Positions 47,697 through 54,718 are shown, counted from the stretch's first letter. The stretch is DNA of 64,000 nucleotides from Candidatus Desulforudis audaxviator MP104C (GCF_000018425.1 NC_010424.1:1690501-1754500); one strand, 5' to 3'. The notes: generated by a model from the letters alone, not told the origin. Made by a program: numbers and translations.

Positions 47697-47866
47697 GGAC
47701 GACTACCCGGCAGCGTGCCCTTCCCGTTTCCGACGCACGATTTCCCTGAGCCAGAGGCACCACGCCTCCACACCCTCGCCGGTGGTGGCCGAGGTCACGA
47801 AGATCTGGATTTCCGGGTTGATGGTCCGGATCTCGGCCTGCACTTTATTCATATCAAAATCAGTGT
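47697..47866. repeat. About 170-base direct repeat, copy B (hypB 3' end)
   Basis: The intact counterpart of copy A, covering the last 54 hypB codons. The bases just after the hypB stop still match the hypF start region of copy A (GGGTAGTCGTCCG), showing that hypB once ran directly into hypF. Confidence 0.8.
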
Positions 47867-48392
47867 AAGGAAGCAGATCGCTCTTGTTGATAACCACGGT
47901 GTGGGACTCCTTGAACACCAGCGGGTACTTGGTCGGCTTGTCGCCGCCCTCGGTCACGCTCAGGAGCGCCGTCTTGTAGTCCTCGCCCAAGTCGAACTCG
48001 GCCGGACAGACCAGGTTCCCCACGTTTTCGATGAACAGGAGGTCCAGCCGGTCGAGGTCCAGCTGGTCGAGGGCGCGTCCGACCATGTTCGCATCCAGGT
48101 GGCAAAGCCCCCCGGTGTTGATCTGGACCACCGCGGCCCCCCGGCCGGCGATCCGCTCGGCGTCGCGGGTGGTGTAGATGTCGCCCTCCACCACCCCGAT
48201 TCTGAATTCGTCCCGCAGGGTGATGATCGTCTTCTCTAAGAGCGTCGTCTTGCCGGCACCCGGCGAGCTGATCAGGTTCACCGTCGTCAGCCGTGCCAGG
48301 CGTTCCCGGTTTTCACGGGCCACCTGCTCGTTCGCCCGCAGGATCTTCTGGGCCATTACCACCTTCACGTTCATCTTCCTTTCCATCATCAC
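47703..48392 (-). CDS. hypB: Hydrogenase nickel-insertion GTPase HypB
   Basis: 229 residues. SIMIBI GTPase that with HypA inserts nickel. Walker A ISSPGAGKTTLLEKT (about 42-56), EGDIYTTRDAERI, the Cys-His pair NTGGLCHLDANMV that binds metal at the dimer interface, FIENVGNLVCPAEFDLGE and NKSDLLPY. It lacks the N-terminal His-rich nickel store. It overlaps hypA by 80 bases; ATG 48392 or 48374 are both possible. Confidence 0.96.
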   Translation of the reverse strand: MMMERKMNVKVVMAQKILRANEQVARENRERLARLTTVNLISSPGAGKTTLLEKTIITLRDEFRIGVVEGDIYTTRDAERIAGRGAAVVQINTGGLCHLDANMVGRALDQLDLDRLDLLFIENVGNLVCPAEFDLGEDYKTALLSVTEGGDKPTKYPLVFKESHTVVINKSDLLPYTDFDMNKVQAEIRTINPEIQIFVTSATTGEGVEAWCLWLREIVRRKREGHAAG

Positions 48393-48723
48393 CTTCGAAA
48401 AAGTCTATGTACAGTTCCCGCCCGCCGGTGATGCGGGCGCGCCCGCTGCACTCCGGGCAGAAGTAGGCCAGCTCGTCCGTCACCGTCCGGGCGCCGCAGT
48501 GCTCGCACTCCAGGGTGATCGGCACCGTCTCGATCTCCAGTTGGGCGCCCGCGAATATCGTTTCCGGAGTCAAGACCGTAAACGCGAACTCCAGCACGTC
48601 GGGCAGCGCGCCGTTCAAGCGCCCGACCACCAGGCGCACCTTGGTCACCCGCGTGATGTTGCTCCGGGCGGCCACCTGGGAAATCTCATTCATCACCGTC
48701 TGGATCAGTCCCACTTCGTGCAA
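48313..48723 (-). CDS. hypA: Hydrogenase nickel-insertion protein HypA
   Basis: 136 residues. MHEVGLIQTVMNEI gives the nickel-binding His2, and the zinc site is CEHCGARTVTDELAYFCPECSG (pairs near residues 73-76 and 91-94). TTG start at 48721-48723 after GGAGGAGGAG. The family usually ends near GRELYIDFFEG (about 113); here the frame runs 22 residues further into hypB, giving an unusually acidic then Gly/Pro tail. Confidence 0.93.
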   Translation of the reverse strand: MHEVGLIQTVMNEISQVAARSNITRVTKVRLVVGRLNGALPDVLEFAFTVLTPETIFAGAQLEIETVPITLECEHCGARTVTDELAYFCPECSGRARITGGRELYIDFFEGDDGKEDEREGGNGPEDPAGERAGGP

Positions 48724-48740
48724 GGCTCATTACTCCTCCT

Positions 48741-48899
48741 CCAGCCGGCACCGCTTCGCGCCCGGCGCCTCACTCCGCATCCAGCCGGCCAAATTCGTGC
48801 ACGGCGCTTCGCTCTGCATCAAACCGGCGCCACTTCACATATGGCTTTTCACTCCCCCTCCAGCCAGCGCCGCAGTTCCCGGCGCACCGCCGCGGCCGC
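48741..48899. repeat. 40-base degenerate tandem repeat around the hypA start
   Basis: Units begin CCAGCCGGC (48741), CCAGCCGGC (48781), AAACCGGCG (48821) and CCAGCCAGC (48860), a period of 39-40 bases. The last unit is the 3' end of the maturation protease gene; the first adjoins the hypA SD and start. Each unit carries a GGAGTGA- or GGAGTAA-like string, so the hypA initiation region seems to be a product of local duplication. Confidence 0.6.
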
Positions 48900-49334
48900 G
48901 CGGGGCACCGCCTCCGCCACCGCCGGCATAAGGCCCATGTGCCAGGGCTCGACGTTCGCGACCGTGATCCCGATGACCACCACCTCTGCCGGCAGTTCCA
49001 GGACCCCGGACTTGCGCCCGAACTCCAGGGCATCGCGCACCCCGATGTCGTGTACCGAAAGCGGCGGCGCCTCCTTGCGGGGCACCTCGTCCTCGCGCCA
49101 GCGGACCACCAGGCCGGGCTCCATGTCCGCAGCCAGCACCGCGTCCACGATCACGGCCTTGTCGGCGCCGTACATGAGGTCGAGCATCCCCAGGCCCGGC
49201 GCGCCGGCCTCCACCACGGTCACCCCGTCTGGAAGCGGCTCCTTCTCCAGCTCCCGCAGCACCTCGATCCCCACCGCATCGTCACCGGCGAAGATATTGC
49301 CGCACCCCAGCACCACAATCCTCTTCTTCCCCAT
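48849..49334 (-). CDS. [NiFe] hydrogenase maturation protease
   Basis: 161 residues, HyaD/HycI/FrcD-like family (M52). It removes the C-terminal peptide of the large subunit after nickel insertion. Seen: VLGCGNIFAGDDAVGIEVL (Asp/Glu nickel-sensing site, 8-26), VDAVLAADMEPG and the His of LSVHDIGV (about 95). The target is presumably MvhA, which has a C-terminal extension after DPCFSCATH. ATG with GGAGGGGGAGA directly upstream. Confidence 0.92.
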   Translation of the reverse strand: MGKKRIVVLGCGNIFAGDDAVGIEVLRELEKEPLPDGVTVVEAGAPGLGMLDLMYGADKAVIVDAVLAADMEPGLVVRWREDEVPRKEAPPLSVHDIGVRDALEFGRKSGVLELPAEVVVIGITVANVEPWHMGLMPAVAEAVPRAAAAVRRELRRWLEGE

Positions 49335-49346
49335 TCTCCCCCTCCG

Positions 49347-49368
49347 AAAAAGGGGCCAGGCCCCTTTT
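49347..49368. repeat. Palindromic repeat (copy 5), upstream of the protease gene
   Basis: Core GGGGCCAGGCCCC with A5 and T4 flanks, 13 bases before the protease ATG. It is followed on the plus strand by ACCTTCTTTGACTTTCAAAG, the flank shared with copies 2 and 3. As a stem so close to the start it could affect translation. Confidence 0.75.
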
Positions 49369-49450
49369 CACCTTCTTTGACTTTCAAAGACGGCCCCGGC
49401 TCCAGGCGACAGGATCACCAAGGTCCCCGGGTCCCCGAGGGGGACAGGCA

Positions 49451-49510
49451 CCTTTTCCCGCCTGTAACCGACACCGGTAAGAGCCAGGTTTCCGTGCGGG
49501 AAAAGGAGCC
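49451..49510. repeat. Hairpin element TTCCCGC...GCGGGAA, copy 2
   Basis: Same outer arms as 27032-27096, with interior TGTAACCGACACCGG and AAGAGCCAGGTT. Followed by AGTCCC, as in copy 1. Confidence 0.6.
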
Positions 49511-49571
49511 AGTCCCCTGACCAAGCCCGCCATTCCGCCTGCGGAAGCGAGGCAACCCCCTAAGTTCTCTG

Positions 49572-49594
49572 AAAAAGGGGCCTGGCCCCTTTTT
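49572..49594. repeat. Palindromic repeat (copy 6)
   Basis: Core GGGGCCTGGCCCC with A5 and T5 flanks, in the mvhA to protease gap. Confidence 0.75.
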
Positions 49595-49723
49595 CTGTTT
49601 CAGGCACCTTTTTCACCCTCTGACACCTTTTACTCACCTTTTACCTTCTCTGACTTGAAAGACTACTGCGTTCTTTACCTGTTAGTATTCGCCAAAAGGG
49701 GGCGTCGTCCTCCGAAGGAAAGT

Positions 49724-49758
49724 AAAAAGCCCTTCCGGAGAGACTCTCCGGAAGGGCT
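49724..49758 (-). terminator. Strong terminator of the hydrogenase operon
   Basis: A perfect 14-pair stem AGCCCTTCCGGAGA/TCTCCGGAAGGGCT with a three-base loop, followed in the minus sense by five U. It lies 124 bases beyond the mvhA stop. Confidence 0.88.
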
Positions 49759-49764
49759 AGGAAA

Positions 49765-49836
49765 CAGGTACAAGGCGCTCGGCAGCGTTACCTGCTCCCA
49801 CGACCGCCGCCCCTCGGCGGGTTTCGTCCGTGGGAG
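49765..49836 (-). ncRNA. Candidate structured element: two hairpins between mvhA and its terminator
   Basis: In the minus sense a first stem CTCCCACG/CGTGGGAG (49836-49829 with 49802-49795) encloses CCGCC-GAGG-GGCGG. It is followed directly by CAGGTA/TACCTG enclosing an ACGCT/AGCGC-like stem, and then the terminator. Three consecutive stems suggest a stable 3' UTR or processed RNA. No known family was recognised. Confidence 0.4.
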
Positions 49837-49848
49837 ACTCTATTCCCG

Positions 49849-49875
49849 ATTCTGACTCCTGGATTCTGGATTCTG
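49849..49875. repeat. Seven-base repeat array near the mvhA stop
   Basis: GATTCTGACTCCTGGATTCTGGATTCTG, related to the array at the hpt 3' end (35887-35919). It lies 7 bases beyond the mvhA stop. Confidence 0.5.
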
Positions 49876-49881
49876 CAAATG

Positions 49882-51339
49882 CTACCTGCTCAGGGTCTTA
49901 TACAGTTCGCCCTTGCTGTCGTAGATGTTCACCGTCAACGGCAGCTCGCCCAGAACGGCGTGTGTCGCGCAGCTGAAGCACGGGTCGTAGGCCCGGAAGG
50001 CCATCTCCACCATGTTCAGTAGGCCGTTGGTGATCTCCACACCCGGCTTGATGACGCCCATCGCCGCCTTCTTGATGGCCATCGAGATCGGGGCGTTGTT
50101 GTTGGTGGTGCCCACGATCAGGTTCGCCTTCACCACGATGCCGTTCGGATCGGTGGCGTAGTGGTGGGTCAGCGTGCCGCGCGGCGCCTCGATAATTCCG
50201 ACGCCCTCCTTCGGGGTGCCGGTCGGGATATTCCGGATGTCGGGGCTGGTGATTTCCTCGTCCAGTGCCAGCTCCAGCAGACGCTCCGCCGCGTACATCA
50301 GCTCCACCAGGCGCGCCCAGTGAGTGGCCAGCACGGCGTGGGTCGGACGGCCCAGAACCGAGATGAACTTCTCGTAGGCTTCCTGCGCCAGCGGAGTGGC
50401 CATACCGTCGCAGGCGTTGATCCGGCCCAGGGGAGCCGCCTGGTAGATGGCGGTGCCGGGGCCTTCGACGAAGCCGGTCCAGCCGAACTTCTTCAGGTAC
50501 GGGTACTTCAGGTAGCTGTAAGGCTCGACATGCTCGGCCACGTAGTCCACGTACTCGCGCGGGCCGTACTTGAACAGCTCCTTGCCTTCGGTGTCCACCA
50601 CGCGGACCTTGCCCTCGTAGAAGTTAATCTTGTTGTTCTCGTCCACGAGGCCCATGTAGTTGGTTTCGAGCCTGAAGATATCACCCACGATCAGGTCGAC
50701 GTACGCCTGATTCGCCAGCACCACGTCGTCAAAGAGCTTCAGGGAGAACTTGGCAAACTCCACGCAGGACTTGGCCATTTCCACGACCTGCTTGCGCTCG
50801 TCCTCGGTGAGCCCCTTGCTCACGCCGCCGGGAAGGGTCCAGGCCGGGTGGGTGGCCTTGCCGCCCAACATCGCCTGAATCTGCTGCCCGTAAGCCCGGT
50901 GCTTGATCACCTCGCCGCCGATCTCCAGGCCCACCTTGCCGATCACGCCTAACACGTTGCGCACGGCCGGGTCGGCGTCCGGGCCCATCACGAAGTCCGG
51001 CGCCGCCAAAGCATAAAAGTGGGCGATGTGGCTGTGGACCATATGGGCGCTGTAGTAAAGCTCGCGCAGTTTCTTCGCCGCCGGTGTCGGCTCGACGCCG
51101 AACACCATATCCATGGCCTTACCCGAGGCCAAGTGATGTGCGGCCGGTCAGACGCCGCAGATGCGGCTGACGATCTGCGGGACCTGGTCGGCCGGACGGC
51201 CCTCGCAGAACTTCTCAAAACCGCGAAGCTCCGGGACCTGGAAGTAGCAGTTTTCCACACCCCCCGCATCGTTCAGGAAGATCTCGATCTTCCCGTGGCC
51301 CTCAAGCCTGGTGATCGGATCAATGGAAATGCGTTGCAT
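49882..51339 (-). CDS. mvhA: [NiFe] hydrogenase large subunit (MvhA type), predicted selenoprotein
   Basis: 485 residues when TGA 51148-51150 is read as selenocysteine (U64). Heterodisulfide-reductase-linked, F420-non-reducing hydrogenase catalytic subunit. Segment 1 ends RICGV, the TGA follows, and PAAHHLASGKAMDMVFGVEP continues in the same frame. The family reads RxCGxCPxxHH here, so TGA replaces the second L1 cysteine. The C-terminal motif DPCFSCATH (Cys454, Cys457) is normal and is followed by a 25-residue tail for the maturation protease. A hairpin 22 bases after the TGA fits a SECIS element. The ATG shares TAATG with the mvhG stop. A plain TGC-to-TGA mutation is the alternative. Confidence 0.88.
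51114..51131 (-). promoter_or_regulatory. Predicted SECIS hairpin in mvhA
   Basis: UGGCCU (51131-51126), loop CGGGUA (51125-51120), AGGCCA (51119-51114): six perfect pairs. The apical loop starts 23 bases after the UGA and has G in its second position, matching the bacterial rule (16-37 bases to the loop, a G in the first two loop bases). Confidence 0.7.
51148..51150 (-). other. In-frame UGA, predicted selenocysteine codon (MvhA U64)
   Basis: Lies between GTC (Val63) and CCG (Pro65). By alignment it is the second cysteine of the L1 motif, equivalent to a cysteine bridging nickel and iron in [NiFe] hydrogenases. Confidence 0.8.
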
Positions 51340-52292
51340 TACTTAGCCCTCCTTAACAGCGAACCAGGCAGACCGTAGCGGTAGAACAAGCCCGCCGGAT
51401 CGGCTATTTCGCTGATTATCCGGTCAGCCTCATCGGGGGAGTCGGCGTCAACTACGGAAGCCAGCGCCGAGATGTACTTGGCGCCCTGGTCGATAACCCC
51501 GTCGACCGGACCGTAACAGCCGGTGCACGGCTGGTTGGCGCTGACGCACTGGTTGCCACAGCCGGCCCGGGTCACCGGACCCATACAGGTCAGTCCCTGC
51601 TCCAGCAGGCATTTCTCCGGATCGGTGATAATCTGATACGGCTGGTAGAATTTCTTGACTTTCTTGTCGGTCTTGGTCCGCGTGCAGGTGTTGCACAGCG
51701 TCTGGTTCTCGCAGCCGACAAACGCGCCCTTGGGCGGCAGCGCGCCGGAAGCAATCACCTGGATGACCGCCCAGATCTGAGCCGAGGTGGGTGGGCAGCC
51801 CGGCATGAAGTAGTCGACGTCCACCACGTCGCTCAGGGATTTTACCTCTTTATAGAACTCGGGAAGCTCCAGAACACCCTCCGGCACCGCGTAGTGCGTC
51901 TGCGGATAGACCTTTTCCGGGTTCTGGGTAGATTGGCTTTCAATATACACCCGGTAGAAAATGTCGTTCTTCTGCTTGAAGTTCGCCAATCCCGGAATCC
52001 CGCCCGAGATGGCGCAGGAACCGAAGGCCACCATCACCTTCGACTTCTTCCGGAGCAGCTTCGCGACATGTTCACCCTCAGAGTTGCGGATGGCCCCGTG
52101 GAACAGGCACACATCGATGAATCCGTCCTCGTAGCCTTCCACGTCCGCATACTTAAAGTCCACGGCGATCGGCCAAAACACGATATCGGCCACCGCGGCC
52201 ACATCCACGATCTTTTCGTGAATGTCGAGGATGGCCACGTCACAGCCGCCGCAGGCTGCCGCCCAGTAGGAAGCTAACTTCAACTTACTCAT
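51339..52292 (-). CDS. mvhG: [NiFe] hydrogenase small subunit (MvhG type)
   Basis: 317 residues. Electron-transfer subunit with three iron-sulfur clusters. The proximal-cluster ligands start in WAAACGGCDVAIL (Cys14, Cys17), then AFGSCAISGGIPG and MPGCPPTSAQIW. The C-terminal part has CTRTK, CLLEQGLTCMGPVTRAGCGNQC and CTGCYGPV for the medial and distal clusters. No Tat signal, so the enzyme is cytoplasmic, as expected for the Mvh type. ATG at 52290-52292, 2 bases after the mvhD stop. Confidence 0.95.
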   Translation of the reverse strand: MSKLKLASYWAAACGGCDVAILDIHEKIVDVAAVADIVFWPIAVDFKYADVEGYEDGFIDVCLFHGAIRNSEGEHVAKLLRKKSKVMVAFGSCAISGGIPGLANFKQKNDIFYRVYIESQSTQNPEKVYPQTHYAVPEGVLELPEFYKEVKSLSDVVDVDYFMPGCPPTSAQIWAVIQVIASGALPPKGAFVGCENQTLCNTCTRTKTDKKVKKFYQPYQIITDPEKCLLEQGLTCMGPVTRAGCGNQCVSANQPCTGCYGPVDGVIDQGAKYISALASVVDADSPDEADRIISEIADPAGLFYRYGLPGSLLRRAK

Positions 52293-52294
52293 GT

Positions 52295-52735
52295 CTAACC
52301 CTCCCCACCGGCAGCCGCTTTTTGTTCGGACTTAAACGGCCCCAGCTGCCGAAGCTCTTCGGTGAATTCAGAGATCACCTTGGCGAACTTGGTGCCCTCC
52401 GCCGAGGAGATCCATTCTAACCGAACCCGTTCGTCCTCAACACCCAGTTGGTTCAAAACCATCTTCATCAGCTGGAAGCGCCGCTGGGTTTTGTAATTGC
52501 CACTAACATAGTGGCAGTCGCCGATGTGTCAACCAGCAACCAGTACGCCGTCCGCACCGTCACTCAAGGCCTTGAATACGAATTGCGGGTCGACGCGCCC
52601 CGAGCACATTAACCGAATGATCCGTACGTTAGGTGGATACTGTAGCCTGGACACGCCGGCCAGGTCAGCGCCACCGTAACTACACCAGTTGCATAGAAAA
52701 CCGATGATCTTGGGTTCAAATTTGGTGTTCGCCAT
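52295..52735 (-). CDS. mvhD: Mvh delta subunit (hydrogenase iron-sulfur subunit), predicted selenoprotein
   Basis: 146 residues when TGA 52529-52531 is read as selenocysteine (U69). MvhD passes electrons from the hydrogenase to heterodisulfide reductase (HdrA) through a [2Fe-2S] centre. Segment 1 has [18 protein letters not shown] and MCSGRVDP and ends GVLVAG; after the TGA the frame continues [18 protein letters not shown], the family motif G-C-H-x-G-D-C-H-Y with the first Cys replaced. The frame then stays open to the normal C-terminus. A strong hairpin follows at SECIS spacing. ATG with GGGGCGGGA upstream. Confidence 0.9.
52498..52516 (-). promoter_or_regulatory. Predicted SECIS hairpin in mvhD
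   Basis: UGCCACUA (52516-52509), loop UGU (52508-52506), UAGUGGCA (52505-52498): eight perfect pairs. The loop starts 21 bases after the UGA and has G in its second position, a very good match to the bacterial SECIS rule. Confidence 0.8.
52529..52531 (-). other. In-frame UGA, predicted selenocysteine codon (MvhD U69)
   Basis: Between GGT (Gly68) and CAC (His70), in place of the first cysteine of GCHxGDCHY. Archaeal VhuD proteins are known selenoproteins, which gives precedent for selenocysteine in this family. Confidence 0.85.
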
Positions 52736-52959
52736 TCCCGCCCCTTCTTTCTTGCAGAGTTTCAAGAACGTGCAAGTTCACCGCTCCGCCGCGAACTGCT
52801 TTTTACTCCCACCTCCAAAAAATTTGAAATTGAATTCGTTTCGAAGGCAATGCTGCGCCGATGCTGTAACTGCGGAATAGGTTAACCAACCAACTAAAAA
52901 ACCGACAGGACCAACCGCCATCCTGGCTGCTGACCCAACTTGTCCGAATTTATTAATAT
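52736..52959 (-). other. Long leader of the mvhDGA transcript
   Basis: About 220 bases between the promoter and mvhD. It contains a GGAGGTGGGAG block (near 52813) not followed by a good start, and a 63-codon frame (52778-52969) whose start lies within the promoter. No known riboswitch was recognised. The length suggests post-transcriptional control. Confidence 0.45.
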
Positions 52960-52988
52960 ATTCTAACAAAAAGCCCCGCCCGTTTCAA
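52960..52988 (-). promoter_or_regulatory. Sigma-A promoter of the mvhDGA operon
   Basis: TTGAAA (52988-52983), 17-base spacer, TAGAAT (52965-52960). Start point near 52953. Confidence 0.75.
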
Positions 52989-53015
52989 CGAAAATCCGGA
53001 CAAATGTTCCCAAAT

Positions 53016-54581
53016 TCATGCGGGCCGCCGGCCGGCAATGGTCCGGCGCGCATAGCCGAGGATATTTAACAGTTCGTCAAGCCGGATCAAAATCCCTGCA
53101 AAGAAATAAACAATTGCGCCGGTCACAATGGTCAGTCCCACCCGGGCCAGCAGCCCAAGCCCACCGGCAGGGAAAAAAGCGGCCAAAGCTGCGTCCACCG
53201 TCACCACCACCAGACCCATCACCCCGGTGGCCACCAACACCCCGCCCAGGAAACGCACCAGGTCGGCCGTGATCAGGCCGCCGCGCAGGCGGCGCTGCAG
53301 GAGATAGATCAGGAGCACCGCATTCAGGACGGCGGTGATCGAAGTGGCCAGGGCCAAGCCGGCGTGGGCCATGGGCCCCACCAGTAGGAGGCTCGCCCCG
53401 CCCTTCACGGTCAGCGTGCCGACGGTGACCATCACCGGCGTGCGCATGTCCTGCATGGCGAAAAAGCCGCGGCTGATGAGCATCACCAGGCAATGCCCCA
53501 CCAGGCCGATGGCGAAGAAAAGCAGTGCCGCCGCAGTCATCGCCGTGGCCCGCTCGTCGAAAGCCCCTCGCTCGAAAAGCAGGGTCACGATCGGGATGCG
53601 CAAGAGGACCAAGCCGGTCACCGCCGGGACGGTGAGTAAAAGAACCACCTTCACCCCACGTCTAAGAGTGCGGACCATCTCGGCCGGATCCCCCTCGGCG
53701 ATATGGCGGCTCAAGGTCGGAAAGATGGCCGTGGACACGGCCAGCACGAAAAGGCTCTGGGGGAGTTGAACCAGTTTGTTCGCGTAGTTCAGCGCGGCGA
53801 TGCTGCCTTCGGCCAGCCCGGAGGCCAGCACCCAGTCGATCATCAGGTACACTTGGCTGACGGAAAGGCCCAGGGTGAGCGGCAGCATCAGGTACAGGAC
53901 CCTTTTCACCTCGGGGTGGCGGAGGTTCAGTTCGGGGTGGTAGCGGAAACCGGCGCGGCGCAGCACCGGCACCTGGATCAGGGCCATTACGGCGGCGCCG
54001 CCGACCACACCGGCGGCTAGGCCGTAGACCCCGTAGTAATTCCCCAGAAACAGGGCGCCGGAAATGATTACGATGTTCATGGCCGCCGGGGCGAAGGCCG
54101 GAACCCCGAACACGTTGTTGGCGTTCAGCATGCCGGTGAACAGGCCGGCCAGGCTGAAGAACACGATCGAAGGCATCATAATCATCATCAGTTGGACCGA
54201 CAGCCGGAAGGTCTCCGGGGCGAAGCCCTTCCCCAGTACGCCGACTACCGCCGGAGCCAGGATCATCCCGATCAGGGACCCGACCACCGTGAACAGGATC
54301 AAGGCGTTGGTGATCAGGCTGCAAAGCCGCCAGGCCTCTTCGCGCCGGCCCTGGGTGACGTACTCGGTGAAGATCGGGACGATCACGGTGGCCAGCGCAA
54401 TGCCGGCGACGGCGTAAAAGATGTTCGGGATGGTATAGGCCACCAGGTAGGCGTCGGTGGCGTGCGTGGCGCCGAACTGGTGGGCGATGGCCGCCTCCCG
54501 CCCCAATCCCAGCACCCGGGACAGGGCCAGCATAATCATGACCACGATGGTGGCGCGGGCGACTACCTGACCTGTAGACAT
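53016..54581 (-). CDS. murJ: Lipid II flippase MurJ
   Basis: 521 residues with about 14 membrane helices, MviN/MurJ family. N-terminal VVARATIVVMIMLALSRVLGLGREAAIAHQFGA contains the conserved Arg-Gly-Arg-Glu region, followed by DAYLVAYTIPNIFYAVAG. It moves lipid II to the outer face for cell-wall synthesis. ATG 54579-54581 with GAGGT 6 bases upstream; a GTG immediately before is possible. Amj (15511-16386) is the other predicted lipid II flippase. Confidence 0.95.
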   Translation of the reverse strand: MSTGQVVARATIVVMIMLALSRVLGLGREAAIAHQFGATHATDAYLVAYTIPNIFYAVAGIALATVIVPIFTEYVTQGRREEAWRLCSLITNALILFTVVGSLIGMILAPAVVGVLGKGFAPETFRLSVQLMMIMMPSIVFFSLAGLFTGMLNANNVFGVPAFAPAAMNIVIISGALFLGNYYGVYGLAAGVVGGAAVMALIQVPVLRRAGFRYHPELNLRHPEVKRVLYLMLPLTLGLSVSQVYLMIDWVLASGLAEGSIAALNYANKLVQLPQSLFVLAVSTAIFPTLSRHIAEGDPAEMVRTLRRGVKVVLLLTVPAVTGLVLLRIPIVTLLFERGAFDERATAMTAAALLFFAIGLVGHCLVMLISRGFFAMQDMRTPVMVTVGTLTVKGGASLLLVGPMAHAGLALATSITAVLNAVLLIYLLQRRLRGGLITADLVRFLGGVLVATGVMGLVVVTVDAALAAFFPAGGLGLLARVGLTIVTGAIVYFFAGILIRLDELLNILGYARRTIAGRRPA

Positions 54582-54718
54582 CACACAACCTCAGCTTTTA
54601 GAAGGCAGACTTGGAGGGACCCATGCACTTTGCCCCGGCAGATACTTCCCCGGCTCCCGGCCGGTTTCCAGCGTTATGGGCACACTTCAGGCGCCAGCGC
54701 ACCCTGATATCCAGATAG

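Larger units (their letters stand above)
49369..49723. other. Repeat-rich intergenic region between mvhA and the protease gene
   Basis: About 350 bases with no credible gene. Contains repeat copy 6, the second TTCCCGC/GCGGGAA element and degenerate blocks such as AGGCACCTTTTTCACC and CACCTTTTACTCACC related to the palindromic repeats. A plus-strand frame 49655-49855 is open but runs through two hairpins and lacks an SD. Confidence 0.6.

Noticed and set aside
49655-49855. 67-codon plus-strand frame near the mvhA terminator
   Set aside because: Runs through a 14-pair terminator stem and a second hairpin; composition follows the hairpins rather than a protein.
49882-51339. mvhA as a simple pseudogene or as two separate genes
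   Set aside because: One in-frame TGA at a catalytic cysteine, no other damage, a SECIS-like hairpin and a matching case in mvhD make selenocysteine the better reading, though not proven.
52778-52969. 63-codon frame in the mvh leader
   Set aside because: Its start overlaps the -10 box of a good promoter, so the transcript would lack it; no SD.
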